From Lachnospiraceae bacterium (GTDB taxonomy: Bacteria > Bacillota_A > Clostridia > Lachnospirales > Lachnospiraceae), in contig JAEEXJ010000014.1 of the NCBI GenBank assembly GCA_016291475.1, forward strand, positions 1 to 42,065: DNA of 42,065 nt, in the 5' to 3' direction. Shown here one piece after another: positions 23,656 through 32,507 of this stretch (positions are counted from its first letter, which is position 1; every line of letters begins with the position of its first letter). The notes under the pieces are model-generated. The model ran no database searches, had not been told where the DNA came from, and saw only the letters and a program-made list of their open reading frames with translations. Both the position numbers and the translations under genes were made by a program.

Positions 23656-25251
23656 TTAGAGTGTAAACTGTGACACGAACTTCCATGCGTTCTCACAGCT
23701 GTGCCCTCGGCACTCGTGCTGTTGTCCGCTGACGCTTGCAAATACCGTCCTGCATACGCCGTCTTCGGATTCGTAGAATCTTTCGGTCAGGTAGCTGTTT
23801 CTGGATTCGTCGAAGACTCTCTCGGTTTTTTCTGCGCATATACCGTAGAACTTATCTTCCCAGGAATCCTTCTTCTCAAAATCAACATCGAATTTAACTT
23901 TAAGCTTGTTGACTCCGGCTACGTACTGAACTCTGTCGAGACAGGTCTCGGCCTGGTTCGGAAGTTCGGGAAGAGGCGAATCTTCACCGCCGGAGTAGAA
24001 GACGGGCTTTGCCACAGTCATATTGAGCCTTTCATCACCCAGCGATAATCCCCAGGGATTATCCTTGATGGGGAAGAGAGCGCTGCAGGGCATGAAGCCG
24101 GCAAAACTTTCGGGATATTCCTGATACAGATCCCAGGTCTTACCGCTTCCCATGGAAAAGCCTGTGGCATAGATCCTCTTATCATCGATATTGTATTTGG
24201 TCTTGAGATCCGCAATTACATCCATGACCTCGGTTGCGGTTACGGAGAGGTGATCATCCATTGATACGAAGAGAAAATCGTATTTATGACATATCTCCCA
24301 CCAGCCTGCAACAAATGTCAGATACATTGAAGTATCTCCTCCGCCGTGAAAGCCCATGACCAGAGGGACGGGACCTTTATCCATTATTCCGTTGTTGTAA
24401 TAGGCGAAGTATCCTACTTTGTGAGAAGGCTTGTCTTTATATTTCCATTTATTGTCGGGAGAGGTTTTTACTTCGGTGATGCCGGACTCTTCCGTCATGT
24501 TCAGTTCTTCGAAATCGGGCTCTATCTGTATTTCACCGCACCATCTCTTATATTTTCTTACGAATGCTTTGAAGTCGGCCTCGTAATCGGCGCTGTCTTT
24601 GGTGAGCACATATTCACAGTCTTTGAAAGAAGCATTTATCTCATCGCTGTTTCCGACGGAGATGATGGGGATATCATATCTTTCTACGACAGGTACGATG
24701 CTGAGTCTTTCCATGGAGCACATGGCGGGAGTGATATCACCGGGACCCCAGAGATATTCGCCGTCGATCTTTTTAAGCAGTGTTCTTGCAACATAATCCG
24801 CGGATTTTCCGTAGCTGTAAATATCCGCTCTGAATATGGCTCCCCTGATGAAATATCCCTTGAACTCCTGAGTGAAGAAGTCATGTATCTCGGCGATTCC
24901 GTCTTCATATTCCGGATGCATCTTAGTCTGTGAGATAAGTTCTTTATAGAGCTCCGCATCAGCCTTATCCCATCCACCTTCACAAGTGGGATAGATGAAC
25001 AGAACGGATGCATCGACTGCGGCTGCGATCTTGGACAACCCCGTCTTTTCGGCAAAAGAGACCGCTTCATCGATGTTCGTCTTATTTTCTTCGAATATCA
25101 GCAGAAGAGGAGCACGGAAAGTGTAGTTATTAACCTGACTTTCTATATCATTATCGGGAACGAAAGATTTGAGATAAAAATTCTCATAGGTCTGCTCCCA
25201 ATATTTTCCTCCCGCACATTTTTTAACTTCCGGTCTTGTCATTACGGCCAT
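23656..25251 (-). CDS. cytoplasmic esterase with duplicated alpha/beta-hydrolase halves
   Basis: 531 residues. The C-terminal half (about 255-531) resembles PHB-depolymerase/feruloyl-esterase-type hydrolases: GFHGGG (oxyanion loop), GFSMG with nucleophile S366, and late His in QQHECRGH. The N-terminal half (about 30-240) shows the same order of strands, with Y-S146-Y-G in the nucleophile elbow and no HGGG loop, so it looks like a decayed duplicate. There is no signal peptide, pointing to intracellular removal of acyl or feruloyl groups from imported oligosaccharides (inference). GGAGG precedes the ATG. It lies 60 bp downstream of tadA on the same strand. Confidence 0.75.
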   Translation of the reverse strand: MAVMTRPEVKKCAGGKYWEQTYENFYLKSFVPDNDIESQVNNYTFRAPLLLIFEENKTNIDEAVSFAEKTGLSKIAAAVDASVLFIYPTCEGGWDKADAELYKELISQTKMHPEYEDGIAEIHDFFTQEFKGYFIRGAIFRADIYSYGKSADYVARTLLKKIDGEYLWGPGDITPAMCSMERLSIVPVVERYDIPIISVGNSDEINASFKDCEYVLTKDSADYEADFKAFVRKYKRWCGEIQIEPDFEELNMTEESGITEVKTSPDNKWKYKDKPSHKVGYFAYYNNGIMDKGPVPLVMGFHGGGDTSMYLTFVAGWWEICHKYDFLFVSMDDHLSVTATEVMDVIADLKTKYNIDDKRIYATGFSMGSGKTWDLYQEYPESFAGFMPCSALFPIKDNPWGLSLGDERLNMTVAKPVFYSGGEDSPLPELPNQAETCLDRVQYVAGVNKLKVKFDVDFEKKDSWEDKFYGICAEKTERVFDESRNSYLTERFYESEDGVCRTVFASVSGQQHECRGHSCENAWKFVSQFTL

Positions 25252-25311
25252 AAAAAAACCTCCATATATTTTGTTTTGCGGTGCCTTAAGACACCTCCCC
25301 GTTTGCCCCTA

Positions 25312-25797
25312 TTATTTATATGCCTGATCCAGGGCTTTTTTCTCAGCTCTCATTCTGATGAAAAACTCCTTGAGTACGGCACTGCATTCCTCTGCGAGTA
25401 CCCCTGTTTCAATCTCGCAGGTGTGCATAAAGTTTTCGTTACCAAGGATTGATGCCACGGTTCCGCAGCTTCCCGATTTGGGCGACAGACATCCTATGAC
25501 GACTCTCGGAATTCTTGCCTGAATGCATGCACCTGCACACATCTGGCAGGGCTCTAAAGTTACATACATGGTACATTCTTCGAGACGCCAATCGTGTAGA
25601 TATGAGCTTGCCTTTTTGATAGCATTCATTTCGGCATGGGAAAGAGTCGATCTGTCGGTGTTTCGCCTGTTGTATCCCCGGCCGATGATCTTGCCGTTAT
25701 GGACGATGACACAGCCTATCGGAACCTCTCCCGCAGCCGATGCTTTTTTGGCCAGTTTAATGGCCTCTTTCATGAATTTTTCATCTTCGGTAAGCAT
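25312..25797 (-). CDS. tadA: tRNA-specific adenosine deaminase
   Basis: 161 residues. Converts wobble adenosine 34 to inosine in tRNA-Arg(ACG). Zinc/catalytic motifs are SHAEMNAI (His and Glu) and EPCQMCAGAC (the two Cys). The family N terminus TEDEKFMKEAI fixes the ATG at 25797. No strong ribosome site is seen, and the long upstream open frame is spurious. The gene is divergent from thiN. Confidence 0.95.
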   Translation of the reverse strand: MLTEDEKFMKEAIKLAKKASAAGEVPIGCVIVHNGKIIGRGYNRRNTDRSTLSHAEMNAIKKASSYLHDWRLEECTMYVTLEPCQMCAGACIQARIPRVVIGCLSPKSGSCGTVASILGNENFMHTCEIETGVLAEECSAVLKEFFIRMRAEKKALDQAYK

Positions 25798-25858
25798 ATT
25801 AATATGGTATTCGCGCGGGATGTTTTTGTAAAGACATTGGGTTAAACTGAGCAAAACA

Positions 25859-25867
25859 TGATACAAT
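25859..25867 (+). promoter_or_regulatory. extended -10 promoter of thiN
   Basis: TGATACAAT fits TGnTATAAT, 41 bp before the thiN ATG. Confidence 0.5.
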
Positions 25868-25908
25868 TTACAAAGCTTGTAATCACTACATAAAAGAAGG
25901 TTTTCCAC

Positions 25909-26529
25909 ATGAGAAGATGTGTTATTGTCGGTAACGCCGATATAAAAGAATACGAATGTGTAAAAGATGCTCTGAAGGCAGATGATTTTTTTATTTTCTG
26001 CGACGGCGGACTTAAGCACATGGATGCCCTCGGAGTAAAACCGAATCTCATAATAGGGGATTTTGATTCCACTTCAAATCCTCATATGGATGTGGAGACA
26101 ATTACCCTTCCCTGCGAAAAAGATGACACCGATACATTCTATGCCGTAAAAGAAGCCGTAAAGCGCGGCTTTGAAGAATTCCTTCTTGCAGGAGTTGTTG
26201 GAAACCGGTTCGATCATACCATGGGTAATATTTCAATCCTGCTTTATCTGGACTCACTCGGAAAAAAAGGAACTATAATCGATGATTATTCCATGATGGA
26301 GATAGTTTCGGATAAGCCGGTGTATGTGGATGACGGGTATTCCTACTTTTCTCTTTTGAATATGACAGGATGTGCAAAGGGAATTAAGATCGAAGGTGCC
26401 AAGTATCCTCTTGAAGACGGAGAGATAACCTGCGATTACCAGTACGGTATCAGCAACGAGGTCCTGCCGGGCCAAAAAGCCTGTGTAAGCGTTCGCGAGG
26501 GAAGACTGCTTCTTGTTAAGGTTTTTTGA
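25909..26529 (+). CDS. thiN: thiamine pyrophosphokinase
   Basis: 206 residues. Transfers pyrophosphate from ATP to thiamine. Motifs are FCDGGLKHM, IIGDFDS (metal Asp), CEKDDTDTF and GVVGNRFDHTMGN. The C-terminal thiamine-binding domain is present. AGAAGG precedes the ATG. No TPP riboswitch is visible in the 111-bp divergent region. Its last 14 bp overlap the 3' end of the convergent MFS-like gene. Confidence 0.94.
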   Translation: MRRCVIVGNADIKEYECVKDALKADDFFIFCDGGLKHMDALGVKPNLIIGDFDSTSNPHMDVETITLPCEKDDTDTFYAVKEAVKRGFEEFLLAGVVGNRFDHTMGNISILLYLDSLGKKGTIIDDYSMMEIVSDKPVYVDDGYSYFSLLNMTGCAKGIKIEGAKYPLEDGEITCDYQYGISNEVLPGQKACVSVREGRLLLVKVF

Positions 26530-27535
26530 GAGTATGGAAGAGTAAAATAAAACTAAGAAGTGAAAATGCGGTGATCAGGATCGCATTTACGATAATATCG
26601 AAACGGACGAAAAATACAGGTAAGAGTCCGAGAAACAGCGCGGCCGTGGTGATGCCGAAAGCCATGCCCGGATTCCTTTTAAGGACACTGAGACACATTG
26701 CGAATGTGATACTCATGGTCATTGAGAAGAAAAAGACACCGATGCAGGATACGACCATCAGTTTATCACCGAAAAGAAGGAACGGTACCGCGACAAGAGT
26801 TCCGAGCCAAGCGGTTTTCCTGAAACCAATGGTATCTGCGAGCAGGCCGCCCAGCGCTTTTCCCAATCCCATTATGAAAAATAAAAAGAATGATTGCCAT
26901 ACTTCTTTGTTCCACGATATCGGAATGGCATAACCGATATAACTTCTGACGGAAGTGACCAGAAATGCGGCAAGTAAAATGATCCCCGCGGGGATCTTTT
27001 TATTTACGCAGTCAAATTCCGGATAGTTTTCTTTTCTAAGGGATGCCCTTGCGGAAAGACCGCAGATCTCGGAAACAGCAAGAGGTAATATCAAAAAATA
27101 CGGAGGCAACCCGTAGATTCCGAGAGTCTGTCCGATGACAAGTCCGAACGATCCGCCGGATACAAATAGAGAAGATGGGAAAAGGCGGCCGTTACTGTCA
27201 GCTACGGTCGATATGGCACCGCATTCGTGGAGAATGGCATTTCCGATCGCAAGCACTATATAACCGGTCACGTGAACAGGTTTGTATGACGACCACACGA
27301 GGAAAACGGAAACAAGCATTAATCCGTTTCCGATGGTTTCGTATGGAAGTTTTTTATGTCTGATAATGAAATCCCCTATCACACCTTGGGGAAGAAAAGC
27401 AAAGAAGTCAAAGGCAAGTGCTATGATCCCGGACAGGATCACAGGATAGTGGTATCTGAGCAGGTAGAAACAAACTATCTCTACACATGCGTGAACTATG
27501 AAATATTTGATGCCCGTATTATTTGATCTGCTCAT
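26516..27535 (-). CDS. MFS-like multi-spanning membrane protein
   Basis: 339 residues, very hydrophobic, with about 11-12 predicted membrane spans. GGLLADTIGFRKT near residue 233 resembles the MFS loop motif (G-x-L-a-D-x-x-G-x-R/K), supporting a transporter of the major facilitator fold, though shorter than the usual 400 residues. The substrate is unknown. It is the last gene of a three-gene minus-strand operon and overlaps the small gene before it by 17 bp, so it is probably translationally coupled (its own ribosome site is weak). Confidence 0.7.
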   Translation of the reverse strand: MSRSNNTGIKYFIVHACVEIVCFYLLRYHYPVILSGIIALAFDFFAFLPQGVIGDFIIRHKKLPYETIGNGLMLVSVFLVWSSYKPVHVTGYIVLAIGNAILHECGAISTVADSNGRLFPSSLFVSGGSFGLVIGQTLGIYGLPPYFLILPLAVSEICGLSARASLRKENYPEFDCVNKKIPAGIILLAAFLVTSVRSYIGYAIPISWNKEVWQSFFLFFIMGLGKALGGLLADTIGFRKTAWLGTLVAVPFLLFGDKLMVVSCIGVFFFSMTMSITFAMCLSVLKRNPGMAFGITTAALFLGLLPVFFVRFDIIVNAILITAFSLLSFILLFHTLKKP

Positions 27536-27701
27536 TGTTCTCGTTATCGTAAGCCTTTTCGTTCTTTAGTTCGCGGCGGATAACAATTATACTTTTGATG
27601 ATGAGGTATAAGGCTCCGATAACAAATCCGGCGAAAATAGGACCGACTACAAAGACGACAAAATTTCCCAGTCCCGCATCCATTAATATGAAATGATCCA
27701 T
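27519..27701 (-). CDS. small single-span membrane protein (60 residues)
   Basis: 60 residues: one long hydrophobic segment (about 11-42), then a charged, Asn/Glu-rich cytoplasmic tail. It has a GGAGAAG ribosome site, starts 10 bp after the 131-residue gene and overlaps the MFS-like gene, which supports it as real. I do not recognise the family. Its position suggests a small subunit or partner of the two neighbouring membrane proteins. Confidence 0.65.
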   Translation of the reverse strand: MDHFILMDAGLGNFVVFVVGPIFAGFVIGALYLIIKSIIVIRRELKNEKAYDNENNEQIK

Positions 27702-27710
27702 AGTCTTCTC

Positions 27711-28106
27711 CTATAATAATCCCAATAATGCTATCAATATAAAAACGAAGAGCGAACCTGCAACAAAGGACAGAATATTGGCACAATATGTAATCTTGAT
27801 GATCTGCTTGACGGATGCTTTTGAAATTGCCCTGTAAGCCAGAATCTCGGAAAACGGGATCAGCAAAAATTCTGCAATGATGTACCAAAGAATTGAAGAA
27901 ACCGGCCATTTATAGAATGATATAAAAACCAGCACGACATTGAATATGACATTTGTAATGCTGTTTATCGAAGCAATGTACTTTTTATTCTCCGTTACTC
28001 CTCCACTTATGATAATGGGAGTTTCTATGAGTATCGTGAATTTCACGGCAATGAAGAGCATGCCTGCACCGATACACCCTTCGATCAAATATAAAAGAAT
28101 ATCCAT
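27711..28106 (-). CDS. four-span membrane protein (131 residues), unknown function
   Basis: 131 residues with four hydrophobic segments (about 1-30, 48-66, 69-90 and 105-131). It starts the three-gene membrane operon with an AGGAGG site (28115-28120) and an extended -10 promoter upstream. I do not recognise the family; it has no catalytic motif. Confidence 0.65.
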   Translation of the reverse strand: MDILLYLIEGCIGAGMLFIAVKFTILIETPIIISGGVTENKKYIASINSITNVIFNVVLVFISFYKWPVSSILWYIIAEFLLIPFSEILAYRAISKASVKQIIKITYCANILSFVAGSLFVFILIALLGLL

Positions 28107-28129
28107 AACCGGTACCTCCTACACAGAAA

Positions 28130-28138
28130 AGTATATCA
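28130..28138 (-). promoter_or_regulatory. extended -10 promoter of the membrane-protein operon
   Basis: On the minus strand TGATATACT fits TGnTATAAT, about 25 bp before the start codon. A CCGAAG...CTTCGG inverted repeat just upstream could be an operator. Confidence 0.5.
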
Positions 28139-28176
28139 TCCGAAGCGGCCTAAGAATATGTAAAACCTTCGGAATA

Positions 28177-28205
28177 TTGTAAAAATAAGGGATTTAGATT
28201 AATAT
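28177..28205 (+). promoter_or_regulatory. cysE promoter
   Basis: TTGTAA, a 17-bp spacer and TAATAT. The start near 28212 gives a short leader, so no T-box or S-box fits here. Confidence 0.55.
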
Positions 28206-28239
28206 TATTGTCATATTTGCGCATTTACGGAGGTTTGTT

Positions 28240-29166
28240 ATGGAAAAGAAATCCGGAAAGCTTGATATAGAAAATGTTGTTTCCACAATTTTAGCGGATT
28301 ATAAAGAGGACAGGATAATAAACAGGACCGATGTTTCGGATCAGCCTGACAGAGATGCGGTCATTGATATATTGGGCAAGATCATTAAAATGATATTCCC
28401 CGGGTATATCCGCGAGAAGAATTACAAATTCTATAATCTTAACAGCCGTCTTACGGTTCTTACTGAGGATATTATTTATAATCTCAAAAAGCAGATTGCC
28501 ATATCTCTCATACAAAAGCCCGAATATTCCGGTGCAACATACGCTGAAAGGGCGGAGGTTGCGGAGGAACTTACAGGGAAGTTCATGCTCCGTATCCCTC
28601 ATATAAGAGAATATGCTGAGACGGATGTTCAGGCCTTTTTCGAAGGAGATCCCGCGGCATATAATCACAGTGAGATCATCCTTTGCTATCCCGGACTTCG
28701 TGCGATAGTAACAGCAAGGATCGCCCATGAACTCTTTGTACTGGGTGTTCCTCTTATTCCCAGGATGATGACCGAGCACGCACATTCACGTACCGGAATA
28801 GATATCCATCCCGGCGCCACCATAGGTAAGTATTTCTTTATCGATCATGGGACCGGTATTGTAGTGGGTGAGACCACCATAATAGGTGATTACGTAAAGA
28901 TATATCAGGGTGTTACCATCGGTGCACTTTCTACCAGAGGCGGACAGTCCTTAAAGGGAGTAAAGCGCCATCCCACTATCGAAGACAGAGTTACCATATA
29001 CGCCGGAGCTTCCATTCTCGGCGGAGAGACCGTTATAGGACATGATGCGATAATCGGTTCAAATACATTCATCACATCATCCGTGGAACCGGAAGCAAGG
29101 GTAAGCTTCCGCGACAGAGCATGTGATAATAAGGATGATTCCATATCGGATTACGGAAGGCTTTGA
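28240..29166 (+). CDS. cysE: serine O-acetyltransferase
   Basis: 308 residues. Makes O-acetylserine for cysteine synthesis. A helical N-terminal domain of about 140 residues precedes the left-handed beta-helix (IDIHPGATIGKYFFIDHGTGIVVGE with the catalytic His, then VKIYQGVTIGALS and KRHPTIEDRVTIYAGA). This is the long form, as found in many anaerobes. AGGAGG-like GGAGG precedes the ATG. The prmA start lies 2 bp after its stop. The downstream cysteine desulfurase uses the cysteine made. Confidence 0.92.
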   Translation: MEKKSGKLDIENVVSTILADYKEDRIINRTDVSDQPDRDAVIDILGKIIKMIFPGYIREKNYKFYNLNSRLTVLTEDIIYNLKKQIAISLIQKPEYSGATYAERAEVAEELTGKFMLRIPHIREYAETDVQAFFEGDPAAYNHSEIILCYPGLRAIVTARIAHELFVLGVPLIPRMMTEHAHSRTGIDIHPGATIGKYFFIDHGTGIVVGETTIIGDYVKIYQGVTIGALSTRGGQSLKGVKRHPTIEDRVTIYAGASILGGETVIGHDAIIGSNTFITSSVEPEARVSFRDRACDNKDDSISDYGRL

Positions 29167-29168
29167 TC

Positions 29169-30206
29169 ATGAAATGGACAAGATTCAGGATTAAAACAAA
29201 TACGGAAGCTGAGGATATCATAATCAGCGATCTCTATGATATAGGACTGGAGGGCGCACAGATCGAGGACAACGTTCCTCTTTCTCCACTTGAGAAGGAG
29301 CAGATGTTTGTGGACATCCTTCCCGAGACAGAAGCAGATGACGGAACCGCGTATCTGAATTTCTTTGTTGAAACCGGAGATGACGGACTTCTTCTTGTCG
29401 GAGGCGAGCCCGAGCCCGGAACCATGACAATAGGTGCCGCAAATACTGCAGGTGATATCAGAAAGCTCACCAAAGAAGAAGTTCTTTCACAGATAGAGGA
29501 AGTTCTCGAAGATATAAAAAGCTATATGGATATCGGTGAGGGATCTGTTGAAGTGACTGAAACCGAAGATATCGATTGGCTGAATAACTGGAAGAATTTC
29601 TTTCACTCTTTTGAAGTGGATGACATTCTGGTTATTCCTTCCTGGGAAGAGGTTCCCGAGGGTGATACTCATAAGTATGTGCTTCACATCGATCCCGGAA
29701 CCGCATTCGGAACCGGAATGCATGATACCACCCAGCTGTGTATTCGCAATATCAGGAAGTATGTCAGCGAAGGATGCAGGATCCTTGATATAGGAACTGG
29801 AAGCGGAATCCTTGCCATCCTTGGACTTATGTTCGGAGCGGGCAAGGCATTCGGAACGGATCTTGACCCTTGTGCGGAAGCTGCCGTTGAAGAAAACCTT
29901 GAGCATAATAATATTCCCGGGGATAGATTTGAACTTGTTATCGGAAACATAGCAAGCGATGAGGCTCTGCAGGATAAAGCCGGCAAAGAAAGTTATGACA
30001 TTGTTGTCGCAAATATCCTCGCTGAGGTTTTGGAAGGTATCACTCCCTGCGTTCCTACCATGCTTAAAGAAGGCGGAATATATATAACCTCCGGAATCCT
30101 TAATGAAAAAGAAAACATCGTAACGGCTGCAATGGAGAAAGCGGGACTTACCGTTCTTGATATTTCGAGACAGGGAGAGTGGAGTTCCGTGGTAGCACGT
30201 AAATAG
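29169..30206 (+). CDS. prmA: ribosomal protein L11 methyltransferase
   Basis: 345 residues. SAM-dependent trimethylation of ribosomal protein L11. The N-terminal substrate domain (about 1-150, ending WLNNWKNFF) is larger than in E. coli, as usual for Firmicutes. SAM motif I is LDIGTGSGILAI near residue 199, and the family NILAE is near residue 280. ATG 29169 is preferred to the TTG two codons upstream. Confidence 0.93.
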   Translation: MKWTRFRIKTNTEAEDIIISDLYDIGLEGAQIEDNVPLSPLEKEQMFVDILPETEADDGTAYLNFFVETGDDGLLLVGGEPEPGTMTIGAANTAGDIRKLTKEEVLSQIEEVLEDIKSYMDIGEGSVEVTETEDIDWLNNWKNFFHSFEVDDILVIPSWEEVPEGDTHKYVLHIDPGTAFGTGMHDTTQLCIRNIRKYVSEGCRILDIGTGSGILAILGLMFGAGKAFGTDLDPCAEAAVEENLEHNNIPGDRFELVIGNIASDEALQDKAGKESYDIVVANILAEVLEGITPCVPTMLKEGGIYITSGILNEKENIVTAAMEKAGLTVLDISRQGEWSSVVARK

Positions 30207-30218
30207 ACCAGGCGGAAC

Positions 30219-30971
30219 ATGACACAGTTTTTTGCGGATGCTTCAAAAGTAAATACCGATGAGCACAGGATCGTAATAGACGGTGATGACTACAATCACA
30301 TCAAAAACGTACTCAGGATGAAGACGGGGGAAGAGTTCAGCGTAAGAGTTCAGGGGCAGCCCAGGGAATACCGCTGTTCGGTATCCGAATATACGGAGAC
30401 GGAAGTCATCTGTGAGATCAGATTCATCAAAGAAGATGATACGGAGCTTCCGGTTAAGGTCACTGTTTATCAGGCCCTCCCCAAGGGTGATAAGCTTGAG
30501 ACCGTTATCCAGAAATGCATAGAACTCGGTGCGGTGAGGATCGTACCCGTAAGAACATCCAGATGCGTTGTTAAGCTTGATGATAAAAAAGCTGAGAGCA
30601 AGTGTGCGAGATGGCAGCAGATCGCAGAGGCTGCGGCAAAGCAAAGTCAGAGAGGCATCATACCTTCCGTCGGTCCCGTGATGGATTTTGACGAGGCAAT
30701 GAAGGATGCTGCGCTTCTTGATATGAGGTTGATGCCATATGAACTTGCGGAAAATATGTCGGTAACCAGAGATATCTTTTCTAAGATCGGTTCCGGAGCA
30801 TCTGTGGGGGTCTTTATCGGACCGGAAGGCGGCTTTGATGAAAAAGAAGTTGCGAAAGCTTCGGAAAGCGGATTTGTTCCCATTACTCTTGGAAGAAGGA
30901 TCTTAAGAACAGAAACTGCGGCCATGACGGTAATGAGCTGGCTTGTTTTTCTGTTCGATGATAAGGCGTAA
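30219..30971 (+). CDS. rsmE: 16S rRNA (uracil(1498)-N3)-methyltransferase
   Basis: 250 residues. A PUA-like N-terminal domain and a SPOUT-class knot: ALPKGDK near residue 85, the central AEAAAKQSQR, then VFIGPEGGFDEKEV and LGRRILRTETA that form the SAM-binding knot. It follows prmA by 12 bp, a common pairing. Confidence 0.95.
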   Translation: MTQFFADASKVNTDEHRIVIDGDDYNHIKNVLRMKTGEEFSVRVQGQPREYRCSVSEYTETEVICEIRFIKEDDTELPVKVTVYQALPKGDKLETVIQKCIELGAVRIVPVRTSRCVVKLDDKKAESKCARWQQIAEAAAKQSQRGIIPSVGPVMDFDEAMKDAALLDMRLMPYELAENMSVTRDIFSKIGSGASVGVFIGPEGGFDEKEVAKASESGFVPITLGRRILRTETAAMTVMSWLVFLFDDKA

Positions 30972-30991
30972 TTAATTAAACGGTATAAAAC

Positions 30992-32167
30992 ATGAAAGAA
31001 ATATATCTCGACAATTCTGCCACTACAAGGGTCTTCCCTGAAGTGGCTTTGCTTATGAGTAAGATAATGACAGAGGATTACGGCAACCCTTCAAGTATGC
31101 ATCATAAGGGCGTTGTTGCGGAAGACTATATCAAAAATGCTTCTAAGATCTTCGCAGGGATCCTTGGCTGTAACGAGAAAAATATTCTCTATACTTCGGG
31201 AGGAACCGAATCGGATAATACCGCCATCATAGGTGCCGCAAGGGCTCTCGAAAGAAGGGGAAAGCATGTCATAACCACCAGGGTCGAACACCCGGCTGTT
31301 CTGAACGCCTTTAAATATCTGGAAGATAACGGATTTGAAGTAACGTATCTCGGAACCGATAAAACCGGAAGAATATCCCTTGATGAACTTGATGCAGCTC
31401 TTACGGAGGGTACTATACTCGTTTCCATAATGCATACCAATAACGAGATCGGATCTGTGCAGCCCATAGAGGAAGCAGGCAAGCTGATCAAGTCAAAATG
31501 CCCGGAATGCCTCTTCCATGTGGATGCGGTACAGGGCTTCGGAAAAGCAAAGATCAATCCGTCCAAAATGGGAATAGATCTTATGAGCATAAGCTCACAT
31601 AAGATTCATGGACCCAAAGGCGTAGGAGTCCTTTATATCGGTGACGGAGTAAGGATCGTTCCCATAACCTATGGCGGCGGTCAGCAAAAAGGCTTAAGAT
31701 CCGGAACGGAGAATGTTCCCGGAATTGCGGGAATGGCTCTGGCAGCTCAGATGCTATATAAGGATTTTGATTCGGATATTGACAGACTTTATGAGCTTAA
31801 AAGGCATTTCATAGAAAAAGCTCTTGAAATAGACGGAGTCAGCGTAAACGGCCTTACCGAAGGTGGCCTTGATGATCTTAGATCTACCGCACCTCATATA
31901 ATCTCGGTATCAGTAAGCGGAGTAAGGGCAGAAGTTCTCCTTCATTCCCTTGAAGATCACGGTGTATATGTATCTGCCGGAAGTGCGTGTTCAACACATA
32001 AAAGAACGCCTTCGGCAACTCTTACATCCATCGCGCTGGATAAGCCCTTACTTGAGTCGACTGTAAGGATATCAATGTCCTGTGAGACTACGCAGGATCA
32101 GATCGATGAAGCGTTAAATGCTCTTTCGGAGATTATTCCGATGTTAAAGCGATTTACAAGAAAATAA
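30992..32167 (+). CDS. cysteine desulfurase (NifS/IscS type)
   Basis: 391 residues. PLP enzyme releasing sulfur from cysteine as a persulfide. The N terminus is MKEIYLDNSATT; TSGGTESDN is the phosphate-site loop; HVDAVQ carries the PLP-contact Asp; SSHKIHGPKG carries the PLP lysine; and GSACSTHK carries the persulfide cysteine in a long loop (IscS-like class I). It is probably the sulfur source for ThiI (tRNA 4-thiouridine and thiamine thiazole), whose gene is 8 kb away on the other strand. Confidence 0.93.
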   Translation: MKEIYLDNSATTRVFPEVALLMSKIMTEDYGNPSSMHHKGVVAEDYIKNASKIFAGILGCNEKNILYTSGGTESDNTAIIGAARALERRGKHVITTRVEHPAVLNAFKYLEDNGFEVTYLGTDKTGRISLDELDAALTEGTILVSIMHTNNEIGSVQPIEEAGKLIKSKCPECLFHVDAVQGFGKAKINPSKMGIDLMSISSHKIHGPKGVGVLYIGDGVRIVPITYGGGQQKGLRSGTENVPGIAGMALAAQMLYKDFDSDIDRLYELKRHFIEKALEIDGVSVNGLTEGGLDDLRSTAPHIISVSVSGVRAEVLLHSLEDHGVYVSAGSACSTHKRTPSATLTSIALDKPLLESTVRISMSCETTQDQIDEALNALSEIIPMLKRFTRK

Positions 32168-32179
32168 CTCTGTTTATCC

Positions 32180-32217
32180 GGGGGACGTTATTCCAGTATC
32201 TGAGAATAACGTCCCCC
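32180..32217 (+). terminator. strong hairpin after the cysteine desulfurase gene
   Basis: A perfect 14-bp stem (GGGGGACGTTATTC and its complement) with a 10-nt loop starts 13 bp after the stop. There is no U-run behind it, so its role as terminator or stabiliser is inferred. Confidence 0.6.
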
Positions 32218-32507
32218 ATTACTCAATCAATTAAGTACAAAAACCGGTAAATTATATAACAAAATATGGTTAGGATTGGATTTTAATGCGGTATATAATC
32301 TGTCATCGGTAAAGAAAACAGATACATATCGTTATAATCCATTCTTGACAAAACATTCGAGCGGTCTGAAAATTTATAGTGTATCCGAATTGTTTTAAAA
32401 ATGCCTTATATGTGTAATTGCCTTAATAGATTTGACGCTTTTTTGACATGCAGACCCAAATGGATTTGTCTTGAAATTATCAGCGAGGATTATGGAAAGG
32501 GGTAATT
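32218..32507 (+). promoter_or_regulatory. long AT-rich upstream region of the MCP gene
   Basis: 290 bp without a gene. Two TATAAT boxes (32294-32299 and 32333-32338), TTGACA at 32345 and 32443, and a TAAA-N15 motif near 32310 that only weakly resembles a sigma-28 (chemotaxis/flagellar) promoter. An imperfect palindrome AGACCCAAATGGATTTGTCT spans 32452-32471. GGAAAGGGG is the ribosome site. Which promoter is used cannot be decided by eye, and no riboswitch was recognised. Confidence 0.4.

Noticed and set aside
24346..24933. 195-codon open frame antisense to the esterase
   Set aside because: Shadow frame; the composition looks hydrophobic but shows no coherent domain, and the esterase frame is strongly supported.
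25798..25908. TPP riboswitch before thiN
   Set aside because: The 111-bp region lacks the conserved THI-box sequences and has a plain promoter close to the gene.
32218..32507. c-di-GMP riboswitch or clear sigma-28 promoter before the MCP gene
   Set aside because: No conserved GEMM core is visible, and the only TAAA-N15 candidate matches the -10 consensus poorly.
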